DNA from: Alteromonadaceae bacterium UBA2620
GTDB lineage: Bacteria; Pseudomonadota; Gammaproteobacteria; Enterobacterales; Alteromonadaceae
Direction: 5' to 3'
Assembly: GCA_002339125.1 (NCBI GenBank)
Contig: DDJQ01000136.1
Location: 1-12,467 of the forward strand
Length of the DNA stretch: 12,467 nt
Made by a program: the position numbers and the translations under genes. Every line of letters begins with the position of its first letter. Positions within the stretch are counted from its first letter, which is position 1. Below are positions 7,242-12,467 of this stretch, in pieces. The notes under the pieces are model-generated. The model was not told the DNA's origin. It did no database searches and worked only from the letters and a program-made list of their open reading frames with translations.

Positions 7242-7688
7242 ATGTTCAAGAAGCTCGCGATTGCAGCAACACTGATGACCGCAACGTTGTCTGGCCAGGC
7301 TATGGCTCAGGAAAACATTAACCCGTGGAAACACTGTGGTATTGGTGCCATTATTTTTGATGACAATGGTACAGCTGCGGCAATCTCCAACATTATCTGG
7401 GATTTAGGTACAACAGCTGTGTCTTCAAAAGTATCATCGGCTGATTCGTGCGAAGGTAAACTGGTGACTGCGGCAGTATTCATTCAGGATAACTTTAAAA
7501 AAGTAATGGAAGAAACCAGTCAGGGCGAAGGCGAGCACCTGGTTGCCATGATGGATATTCTGGGTGTAGAGCAAGCTGAGCGTGCTAATGTGATCGCGGC
7601 GGTGCGTGCTGATATGGCAATTGTTATGGCGGCTAATGCTGAAACATCACCTCAAACTTACTACAACGCTGTTGTTGCAAACATCTAA
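7242..7688 (+). CDS. Exported DUF3015 family protein
   Basis: A 148-residue small exported protein. MFKKLAIAATLMTATLSGQAMAQ is a clear signal peptide with an A-M-A cleavage site (about residue 22). The mature part begins ENINPWKHCGIGAIIFDD and contains SNIIWDLGTTAVSSK and a second cysteine in SADSCEGK, matching the DUF3015 family (periplasmic, function unknown). The two conserved cysteines, in HCGIG and DSCEG, could form a disulfide. The frame is open upstream to 7164, but that extension overlaps the DUF4105 gene and would bury the signal peptide. The ATG at 7242 has AAGGAAAG (7229-7236) at good spacing and is clearly the start. It follows the DUF4105 gene by 16 bases and is closed by a GC-rich hairpin, suggesting the two act in the same envelope process. 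Confidence 0.9.
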   Translation: MFKKLAIAATLMTATLSGQAMAQENINPWKHCGIGAIIFDDNGTAAAISNIIWDLGTTAVSSKVSSADSCEGKLVTAAVFIQDNFKKVMEETSQGEGEHLVAMMDILGVEQAERANVIAAVRADMAIVMAANAETSPQTYYNAVVANI

Positions 7689-7706
7689 TCACCTAACCGT
7701 GAAAAC

Positions 7707-7733
7707 CAAAGCGCGGCGATTTGCCGCGCTTTG
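7707..7733 (+). terminator. Terminator of the DUF4105-DUF3015 unit
   Basis: A perfect 11-bp stem (7707-7717 with 7723-7733, core GCGCGGC/GCCGCGC) with a 5-base loop lies 18 bases after the DUF3015 stop. The only T run is the TTT inside the right arm, so the U tract is short, but stem strength and position support termination. Confidence 0.75.
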
Positions 7734-7942
7734 CATATCTGCGTTAAATACTCAATTCCCCGCCCGCACTATTTACCTACTTCTTTGAATTGTATTATAA
7801 GTAAGAGTTATAAGGCTTAAACGTTTCATAAGTGGTATTTACGTGTTTAAGGCTAAATTTTCTCTTTCAATTTCGATTTTATTTATGCATTATTGGCTCC
7901 TCGCTGTAATCCTTTCCTAAAACTCCAATAAAAATGGAAGAT

Positions 7943-7997
7943 TACAAAATTGTAGATATAAACCAGTTTTATAAAGCAAGAGCTTTACAATTTTGTA
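7943..7997. promoter_or_regulatory. Two inverted copies of a 12-bp near-palindrome (candidate operators)
   Basis: TACAAAATTGTA at 7943-7954 and its exact reverse complement TACAATTTTGTA at 7986-7997. Each copy is itself symmetric in its outer five bases (TACAA...TTGTA). Centres are 43 bases apart, close to four turns of DNA, so two dimers could bind on the same face and interact. They lie about 105-160 bases ahead of the pntAA start. TACAA/TTGTA ends recall MarR/OhrR-type operators, but the spacing differs from the usual OhrR box, and the cognate regulator is not in this window. Confidence 0.5.
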
Positions 7998-8082
7998 GTA
8001 AATGGATCAAAAGCACCTTGTGGCAACAAAACAGATACCGCTTAATCGCTCCTTAAAAACAGCGGTTAGGTTAATTTTGCCC

Positions 8083-8095
8083 GGAGGAAAGGAGG
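8083..8095 (+). promoter_or_regulatory. Strong double Shine-Dalgarno before pntAA TTG start
   Basis: GGAGGAAAGGAGG contains two overlapping candidate ribosome sites; the nearer AAGGAGG (8089-8095) lies 6 bases before the TTG at 8102. Such a strong site helps compensate for a weak start codon and decides the start in the absence of an ATG at this position. Confidence 0.8.
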
Positions 8096-8101
8096 ATACT
8101 C

Positions 8102-9259
8102 TTGAAACTCTTAGTTCTAAACGAAGCAAGGCACGCTATTGATGATAGTTTTGTCGAACAGCGCTGCGCTGTAACGCCTGCCACCGTGATGCGGTTTACC
8201 CGAATGGGCTTTACCGTCATGCTTGAACAAGACGCTGGTGCGTTATCAGGCTATCCCGATGCCGCCTACACCGAACAAGGTGCCACTATCGTAGAAGCCA
8301 ATGCCGACGTGCTTGGTGATGCCGATATTGTGCTCTACGTTAACCGCCCCCTAAGCAGCCAGCTGGCTCAGCTAAAAGCCAATGCGCTGGTGATTGGCCA
8401 TATCGATCCGTTCTTTCAGCAGGAACTGGTAGAGAGCATGGCGGGCAAAGGCTTGTCGACGCTGTCGGTTGAGATGATCCCGCGCTCCTCCCGTGCCCAG
8501 AAAATGGATGCCCTGAGCTCTCAGGCGAGTCTGGCTGGCTACGTGATGATGATGCAGGCCGCAAATGCCCTGCCAAGCATTCTGCCCATGATGATGACCC
8601 CTTCCGGTACCATTAAACCGGCTAAGGTATTTATCATTGGTGCTGGTGTCGCTGGCTTACAGGCCATTGCAACCGCCAAGCGTTTAGGCGCTAACGTGCT
8701 GGCCTACGATACCCGCCCGGTTGTGGCCGAGCAGGTTGAATCCTTAGGCGGCAAGTTCCTTAAGATTGATATTGGCGAAACCGGTCAGACCAAAGACGGT
8801 TATGCCAAAGAGCTTACCGACGAGCAAAAAGCCAAGCAGCAGGAAGCGCAACGTGATGCGATTGCCGACTCAGACATCGTTATTACCACTGCTCAGCTGT
8901 TCGGACGTAAACCCCCGGTGCTGATTTCCAAACAAACGCTGGCGCTAATGAAGCCAGGCAGTGTTGTGGTGGACATGGCTGCGCTATCGGGCGGTAACGT
9001 AGAAGGCTCTGTGCCTGGCGAAACAGCAGTGGTTGAGGGTGTTACCGTGATTGGTGACGGCCATTGGAGCCAACGCGTGGCTCGCGATGCTACCGATATG
9101 TATGCCAATAACCTGATCAATCTCATTGATGAGTTTTTCGATAAAGAATCCAAGCAGTTTACGCTGGATCTGGAAGACGAAATTCTCGCAAGCAGCGTGA
9201 TTACCCACGCTGGCGAGATCACCAATGACATGCTCAAAAACGCATACAAAGGGGGCTAA
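8102..9259 (+). CDS. pntAA: NAD(P) transhydrogenase subunit alpha part 1 (NAD-binding domain I)
   Basis: A 385-residue soluble domain I of proton-translocating transhydrogenase; it binds NAD(H) on the cytoplasmic face and passes hydride to NADP(H) on PntB. Diagnostic segments are PRSSRAQKMDALSSQASLAG (residues 127-146), the Rossmann loop VFIIGAGVAGLQAIA with G180-x-G-x-x-G185, DTRP (203-206), the mobile-loop DGYAKE (232-237) and GSVVVDMAALSGGNVEG (286-302). The N-terminal ~75 residues are more divergent from E. coli PntA but keep the R-C-A-V-T-P-A-T-V and T-R-M-G-F-T-V pattern. The protein stops after domain I, so the alpha chain is split as in Rhodospirillum rubrum, unlike E. coli where domains I and II are fused. 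The TTG start is chosen because GGAGGAAAGGAGG (8083-8095) sits just ahead and the first beta strand begins at once. The pntAB start lies 3 bases after the stop. Confidence 0.96.
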   Translation: MKLLVLNEARHAIDDSFVEQRCAVTPATVMRFTRMGFTVMLEQDAGALSGYPDAAYTEQGATIVEANADVLGDADIVLYVNRPLSSQLAQLKANALVIGHIDPFFQQELVESMAGKGLSTLSVEMIPRSSRAQKMDALSSQASLAGYVMMMQAANALPSILPMMMTPSGTIKPAKVFIIGAGVAGLQAIATAKRLGANVLAYDTRPVVAEQVESLGGKFLKIDIGETGQTKDGYAKELTDEQKAKQQEAQRDAIADSDIVITTAQLFGRKPPVLISKQTLALMKPGSVVVDMAALSGGNVEGSVPGETAVVEGVTVIGDGHWSQRVARDATDMYANNLINLIDEFFDKESKQFTLDLEDEILASSVITHAGEITNDMLKNAYKGG

Positions 9260-9262
9260 CAC

Positions 9263-9547
9263 ATGGAAACTATTTACCTGATCTTTATTGTTCTGCTGGC
9301 CGCCTTTTTAGGATTCGAACTTATCCGTAAGGTACCGGCAACACTGCACACGCCGTTAATGTCCGGCTCTAACGCCATTTCCGGGATCACCCTGGTGGGC
9401 GCGTTGGTCGCTTCTGGCTCTGACAACGACACGCTAACCACAATTTTAGGTACCGCCGCGGTAGCGCTGGCGAGTATCAACGTTGTGGGCGGGTATATGG
9501 TTACCGACCGTATGCTGAGCATGTTCAAGAAAAAACAAGGCAAGTAA
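9263..9547 (+). CDS. pntAB: NAD(P) transhydrogenase subunit alpha part 2 (membrane domain II, alpha)
   Basis: A 94-residue inner-membrane protein forming the alpha contribution to the proton channel. Three hydrophobic helices are visible: about residues 3-19, 36-53 and 60-80. The diagnostic block between the first and second helix, KVPATLHTPLMSGSNAISGI, matches the corresponding region of E. coli PntA, and the C-terminus VTDRMLSMFKKK is the expected positively charged cytoplasmic end. The ATG lies 3 bases after the pntAA stop, with the ribosome site AAAGGGGG inside the end of pntAA, so translation is probably coupled. pntB follows 12 bases downstream. The length is normal for split PntAB proteins. 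Confidence 0.95.
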   Translation: METIYLIFIVLLAAFLGFELIRKVPATLHTPLMSGSNAISGITLVGALVASGSDNDTLTTILGTAAVALASINVVGGYMVTDRMLSMFKKKQGK

Positions 9548-9559
9548 GGAGATTATGCT

Positions 9560-10948
9560 GTGAGTGATAATGCATTGATCATTAATCTTGCCTACGTACT
9601 GGCAACCACGTTATTCATTGTTGGCCTTAAATTACTGAGTCATCCGTCATCGGCCAAAAAGGGCAACCTGGTGTCGGCGGTTGGTATGTTTATCGCCGTG
9701 GTCGTGACCTTAATCGACCAGCAGATTATCAGCTATCACTGGATCCTGCTGGGCTTTGTGATTGGCGGTGCCTACGGTGCCTGGAAAGCAAAAACCGTTG
9801 AAATGACACAAATGCCAGAGATGGTATCGCTGTTTAACGGTTTTGGTGGCGCAGCTTCCTTGCTGCTTGGCTGGGCTACGGTATCCGGTATGGGTCCCAT
9901 TGCTCTGGCGACCACGGATTCGCTGATTTTCTTAACCGTGTTTCTGACTATTTTAATTGGTGGTATTACCTTCTCAGGCTCAGTGATTGCCTGGGGTAAA
10001 TTGTCGGGCAAGATGTCCTCCAAGGCGTTTATTTTTACCGGTCTGCGTGAACTGAGCATTCTGCATCTGGTAGCGTTTTTTGTGGTGGGCTATTTGTTTG
10101 CTACCGACCCGGGCAACCCGCTGTGGTTGTATGTGTCGATTGCACTGGCGTTAAGCTTTGGTATCTGGGCCACTATCTCCATTGGCGGTGCCGACATGCC
10201 GGTGGTTATCGCACTGCTTAACTCGTACTCAGGTGTTGCAGCCTGTGCGGCGGGTCTGGCGGTTGCTAACACCATTCTAATTGTTACCGGTCTGCTGGTA
10301 GGCGCGTCGGGTCTTATTCTGACTAACATCATGTGTAAAGCCATGAACCGCTCGCTCATGAATGTACTGCTTTCCGGGTTTGCCAAGCCGGTAGAAATGG
10401 GCGAGGCCATCGAAGGCGAAGTGAAAATCATGTCTGCTCAGGATGCATTTTACGTACTGGAAGCCGCGCAGTCTGTACTGGTTGTGCCGGGCTACGGTAT
10501 GGCAGTAGCCCAGGCGCAGCACGCGGTTCGCGAGATGCAGTCGCTGCTGGAAGAAAATAACTGTACGGTGGAATACGCGATTCACCCGGTAGCAGGGCGT
10601 ATGCCTGGTCACATGAACGTACTGCTGGCCGAAGCCGACGTGCCTTATGATCTGCTGTGTGAAATGGACGATGTGAATCCGCGCATGGAAAACTACGATG
10701 TAGTTATTGTTATCGGCGCTAACGATGTGGTTAACCCGGCGGCCAAAGAGATGAAAGGCAGCCCGATTTACGGCATGCCGGTAATTGAGGTGTACCGCGC
10801 CAAAACCGTTTTTGTGCTCAAGCGTTCTGCCAATGCTGGTTTTGCCGGGGTTGATAACCCGCTGTTCTTTAAAGACAACACCCGCATGGTACTGGGTGAT
10901 GCCAAAGAAACTATCAACAGCATTATCCGCGAGTTTGGTGACGATTAA
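9560..10948 (+). CDS. pntB: NAD(P) transhydrogenase subunit beta
   Basis: A 462-residue protein, the same length as E. coli PntB. Residues 1-~265 carry the beta-side membrane helices, with GGADMPVVIALLNSYSG (209-225) including the conserved Asp (Asp212; Asp213 in E. coli) and the IMCKAMNRS loop (257-265). The cytoplasmic NADP-binding domain III has PGYGMAVAQAQHAV (310-323), HPVAGRMPGHMNVLLAEA (342-359), GANDVVNPAA (386-395), GMPVIEV (405-411) and KRS...GFAGVDNPLFF. Where E. coli has the channel residue His91, this protein has Asn (Asn93 in LFNGFGG), as I recall for the R. rubrum-type enzymes. The GTG start at 9560 is preceded by AAGGAG (9546-9551) with 8 bases of spacing; the ATG at 9555 runs into a stop after two codons. 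It is the last gene of the operon, with a perfect hairpin after it. Confidence 0.97.
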   Translation: MSDNALIINLAYVLATTLFIVGLKLLSHPSSAKKGNLVSAVGMFIAVVVTLIDQQIISYHWILLGFVIGGAYGAWKAKTVEMTQMPEMVSLFNGFGGAASLLLGWATVSGMGPIALATTDSLIFLTVFLTILIGGITFSGSVIAWGKLSGKMSSKAFIFTGLRELSILHLVAFFVVGYLFATDPGNPLWLYVSIALALSFGIWATISIGGADMPVVIALLNSYSGVAACAAGLAVANTILIVTGLLVGASGLILTNIMCKAMNRSLMNVLLSGFAKPVEMGEAIEGEVKIMSAQDAFYVLEAAQSVLVVPGYGMAVAQAQHAVREMQSLLEENNCTVEYAIHPVAGRMPGHMNVLLAEADVPYDLLCEMDDVNPRMENYDVVIVIGANDVVNPAAKEMKGSPIYGMPVIEVYRAKTVFVLKRSANAGFAGVDNPLFFKDNTRMVLGDAKETINSIIREFGDD

Positions 10949-10972
10949 TCGTTACGCTTAGTCAATCATCGT

Positions 10973-11011
10973 AAAAATGGCCTGCATAAGTGAATTGTGC
11001 AGGCCATTTTT
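10973..11011. terminator. Strong hairpin terminator after pntB
   Basis: A perfect 14-bp stem, AAAAATGGCCTGCA (10973-10986) with TGCAGGCCATTTTT (10998-11011), and an 11-base loop. The A run on one side and T run on the other make it able to act in both directions. It lies 24 bases after the pntB stop and separates pnt from the next gene. Confidence 0.93.
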
Positions 11012-11020
11012 GTTGGCTGC

Positions 11021-11029
11021 TGATATGAT
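11021..11029 (+). promoter_or_regulatory. Possible extended -10 promoter of the LuxR-type gene
   Basis: TGA followed by TATGAT (11024-11029) forms an extended -10 element 34 bases before the preferred start codon. No good -35 box is seen because the upstream bases belong to the pntB terminator stem. Confidence 0.35.
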
Positions 11030-11062
11030 CCCCTTCCACCGGATAAATTGTTGGAGTAAGTG

Positions 11063-11551
11063 GTGAAAGATAAAGTCCTGTCTGTCGCGCTGGTGTGCAT
11101 AATTGCACTCAAGTGCATGGATCTTTATATCGACTTTTCGGAAGATCTGGAGCTCATCCACATTATTCAGGAGTCTGTACTGATCCTGATATCATCTGGT
11201 CTATTTTTGTTTCTGATTATCGATATTCGCCAACGCTCAACAGCGCTTAAGGCACTCAGAGCCGATTTAGAATTATCTAACTCCAAAGTCAGTCAGATGT
11301 CTGAAGAACTCAAACGCTCCAAGCGGGATTTTTTTGCCGCAGTTCAGGAACAGTTTGAGCGCTGGCAACTCACCCCAAGCGAAAAAGAGGTGGGCTTGTT
11401 TTTGTTAAAAGGACTTAGCCTCAACGAAATTGCCGAGCTGCGCCAGACTTCTGAGAAAACCATTCGTCATCAGGCTTCGGCGGTTTACAAAAAGTCAGAC
11501 TGTACCGGTCGCCACGAATTAGCCGCGTTTTTCTTTGAGGAAATGAGTTGA
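11063..11551 (+). CDS. Membrane-anchored LuxR-type HTH transcriptional regulator
   Basis: A 162-residue protein with an unusual layout for a DNA-binding protein. Two hydrophobic segments near the N-terminus (VLSVALVCIIALKCMDLYI and SVLILISSGLFLFLIIDI) are joined by a short acidic loop (about 12-15 residues), which should place both termini in the cytoplasm. Next comes a charged, heptad-like stretch of about 35 residues (ALKALRADLELSNSKVSQM onward) that is probably a coiled coil for dimerisation. The C-terminus is a LuxR/GerE-type HTH, from LTPSEKEVGLFLLKGLSLNE through EIAELRQTSEKTIRHQ to TGRHELAAFF, with the family's Glu, Gly, E-I-A, T-I and R-x-E-L positions present. GTG at 11063 is preferred over the adjoining GTG at 11060 because GGAG (11053-11056) is then 6 bases away. 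No phospho-acceptor or ligand domain is present. The gene directly precedes a DUF5666 lipoprotein gene on the same strand. Confidence 0.85.
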   Translation: MKDKVLSVALVCIIALKCMDLYIDFSEDLELIHIIQESVLILISSGLFLFLIIDIRQRSTALKALRADLELSNSKVSQMSEELKRSKRDFFAAVQEQFERWQLTPSEKEVGLFLLKGLSLNEIAELRQTSEKTIRHQASAVYKKSDCTGRHELAAFFFEEMS

Positions 11552-11570
11552 TTTTTATTCTATTAAATCA

Positions 11571-11601
11571 GCTATATGCCCCGCTTATAGGCTAAATGCC
11601 C
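11571..11601 (+). promoter_or_regulatory. Direct-repeat pair upstream of the DUF5666 gene (candidate regulator site)
   Basis: GCTATATGCCC (11571-11581) and GCTAAATGCCC (11591-11601) are identical at 10 of 11 bases and start exactly 20 bases apart, close to two DNA turns. The first copy also takes part in an inverted repeat, CTATA (11572-11576) with TATAG (11586-11590). They lie about 50-80 bases upstream of a good -10 box, a position suited to an activator. The neighbouring LuxR-type protein is the obvious candidate, by inference only. Confidence 0.5.
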
Positions 11602-11648
11602 TATGTATTTCAAACTAATGTTCTAAGGTAACAATAGCGATTAACGAC

Positions 11649-11654
11649 TATACT
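11649..11654 (+). promoter_or_regulatory. -10 box for the DUF5666 lipoprotein gene
   Basis: TATACT differs from the sigma-70 consensus at one base and lies 33 bases before the ATG. The bases at -35 spacing (around 11625-11631, AAGGTAA) do not resemble TTGACA, which would fit a promoter needing an activator. Confidence 0.5.
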
Positions 11655-11687
11655 CTTCACAGAATTTGCAATCACTGAGGAGTCGTA

Positions 11688-12452
11688 ATGCGACGTTCAC
11701 TGTTAAGTTTATCTATTTTGGCCGGTTTGCTAACCGGTTGTGGTGGTGGATCTTCTGATTCTGCTGTAGAAACCCTGCCATCAGGCACTGAGCCGCCAAC
11801 TTCCAATCCAACTACTGTAGTAAAAAGCGGTGTGATCACCGGGTTTGGTAGTGTCTACATCGATGGTAAACGCTATACCACCAATACCACCACAATTACT
11901 GTTAACGGCAACGCCGGCGCGGCTATCGACGCATTAAAAGTGGGCATGAAAATTCAGCTCACCAGTGATGATGACGACGATGAAAATAGCAATGACGCCA
12001 GCGCAACGAGTATTACTTACGACTCAGATGTGGGTGGGATTATTCAGTCGATTGATCGCTCTGCCGGGCAAATTCAAATTGCCGGTGTAACGATGGTGTA
12101 CGACGATTTAACCCATTTTATCGGTACCTCTGTTACCACATTAAACGTGGGAGATCGCATCGAGGCAAGCGGCTACGCAATGGCTGATGGCTCATTTTAT
12201 GCCACATACGTAGAACTGGAAAATGATCTGCCAGAAAGTGAGCCACAGCACATCACCGGAGTGATTAGCGAGCTGGAAACGACTGCGCAAACTTTTTTCA
12301 TTGGCAGCATGCAGGTGGATTACAGCCAGGCGGTGCCAGAGGGTGAGCTGGCCAACGCGCTGCAGGTTAAACTTGAGGGAGTAATAACTAACAATGTCTT
12401 TGTGGCTTCTGAGCTTGAAGTACGCAACAGCCGCTTTGAAGAGAAGGACTAA
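11688..12452 (+). CDS. DUF5666 repeat-containing lipoprotein
   Basis: A 254-residue exported lipoprotein. MRRSLLSLSILAGLLTGCGGG is a lipoprotein signal peptide with lipobox L-T-G-C18, followed by a Ser/Thr/Pro-rich linker to about residue 45. The rest reads as about three beta-rich DUF5666 units: VKSGVITGFGSVYIDGKRY (46-63) onward, VGGIIQSIDRSAGQIQIAG (115-133) onward, and HITGVISELETTAQTFFIG (188-206) onward. Each begins with a G-x-I motif and ends with a V/I-x-S/Y-Y-E-L/V-like strand. An acidic run, SDDDDDENSND (93-103), interrupts the first unit and could bind a divalent cation (inferred). The residue after Cys18 is Gly, not Asp, so outer-membrane sorting is expected. The function of the family is unknown. 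The ATG has GAGGAG (11677-11682) at 5-base spacing. It lies 136 bases after the LuxR-type regulator. Confidence 0.88.
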   Translation: MRRSLLSLSILAGLLTGCGGGSSDSAVETLPSGTEPPTSNPTTVVKSGVITGFGSVYIDGKRYTTNTTTITVNGNAGAAIDALKVGMKIQLTSDDDDDENSNDASATSITYDSDVGGIIQSIDRSAGQIQIAGVTMVYDDLTHFIGTSVTTLNVGDRIEASGYAMADGSFYATYVELENDLPESEPQHITGVISELETTAQTFFIGSMQVDYSQAVPEGELANALQVKLEGVITNNVFVASELEVRNSRFEEKD

Positions 12453-12465
12453 ACCGCTCCGCGGT
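12453..12465 (+). terminator. Possible start of a terminator hairpin at the window edge
   Basis: ACCGC (12453-12457) and GCGGT (12461-12465) can pair around a TCC loop immediately after the DUF5666 stop codon. The window ends two bases later, so it cannot be seen whether a T tract follows or whether this is part of another element. Confidence 0.3.
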
Positions 12466-12467
12466 AG

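Larger units (their letters stand above)
7734..8101. other. 368-base intergenic region before pntAA, no gene seen
   Basis: This AT-rich region has no convincing reading frame or RNA gene. It contains the pair of 12-bp palindrome-like sites listed separately; a loose inverted repeat CTTAAAC (7816-7822) with GTTTAAG (7845-7851); a weak sigma-70-like pair TTTACC (7772-7777) and TATAAG (7796-7801), far from any gene start; and ACCGCT (8037-8042) with AGCGGT (8061-8066), which could pair in the leader just before the pntAA ribosome site. A second weak promoter candidate is TTGTGG (8018-8023) with CTTAAT (8041-8046). None of these is decisive. The length is unusual for a simple promoter region and leaves room for regulation or a small RNA. 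Confidence 0.5.

Noticed and set aside
8893..9262. Open minus-strand frames within pntAA, and similar frames within pntAB, pntB and groL
   Set aside because: They are antisense frames of strongly conserved genes, arising from their codon use, with no supporting motifs.
9555..9563. ATG-CTG-TGA mini-frame overlapping the pntB start
   Set aside because: It is only two codons and too close to the ribosome site; the pntB GTG at 9560 explains the spacing.
11549..11570. TGATTT...AAATCA inverted repeat after the LuxR-type gene
   Set aside because: It is a 6-bp, AT-only stem with a long loop and no T tract after it, too weak to call a terminator.

Overview
The window looks like chromosomal DNA of a marine-type gammaproteobacterium, probably from the Alteromonadales or a close relative. 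This is inferred from a GroEL tail close to the E. coli sequence with an (MGG)n-M end, a three-gene (split alpha) PntAA-PntAB-PntB transhydrogenase, a DUF4105 plus DUF3015 pair, a DUF5666 lipoprotein and moderate GC content. I see no tRNA, rRNA, CRISPR array, insertion sequence or phage gene. Every main reading frame is intact apart from groL, which is cut by the left window edge.

Left part (1-2761): the C-terminal half of groL ends in a strong hairpin terminator. A small DUF3224 protein gene converges on it from the minus strand. Divergent from that is an AraC-family regulator, which in turn converges with a small flavodoxin-fold NAD(P)H-dependent reductase (minus strand) whose upstream region carries a partial Fur-box-like motif.

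Middle part (2986-7733): three plus-strand genes. The first is a 779-residue fusion of an N-terminal PAPS-type sulfotransferase to a C-terminal GT61 (DUF563) glycosyltransferase, starting at TTG. After 88 bases come an exported DUF4105 (Lnb-like) protein with a C-terminal part that looks like an outer-membrane beta barrel, and, 16 bases later, an exported DUF3015 protein. A GC-rich 11-bp hairpin closes this group. The set suggests cell-envelope work, meaning surface glycan sulfation or glycosylation and an envelope acyltransfer-like or hydrolase-like enzyme, but no pathway is demonstrated.

Right part (7734-12467): a 368-base AT-rich intergenic region holds two copies, in opposite orientation, of a 12-bp near-palindrome 43 bp apart. 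It leads into the proton-translocating transhydrogenase operon pntAA-pntAB-pntB, which exchanges reducing equivalents between NADH and NADP+ across the inner membrane. A perfect 14-bp hairpin ends that operon. Next come a membrane-anchored LuxR-type HTH regulator (two predicted helices, a coiled coil and a C-terminal HTH) and a secreted lipoprotein built from DUF5666 repeats. Between these two lies a pair of 11-bp direct repeats exactly 20 bp apart, upstream of a good -10 box, so the regulator may control the lipoprotein gene.

The items most worth a second look are the sulfotransferase-GT61 fusion, the membrane-bound LuxR regulator with its candidate operator and lipoprotein target, the paired palindromes before pntAA, and the DUF4105-barrel/DUF3015 pair.
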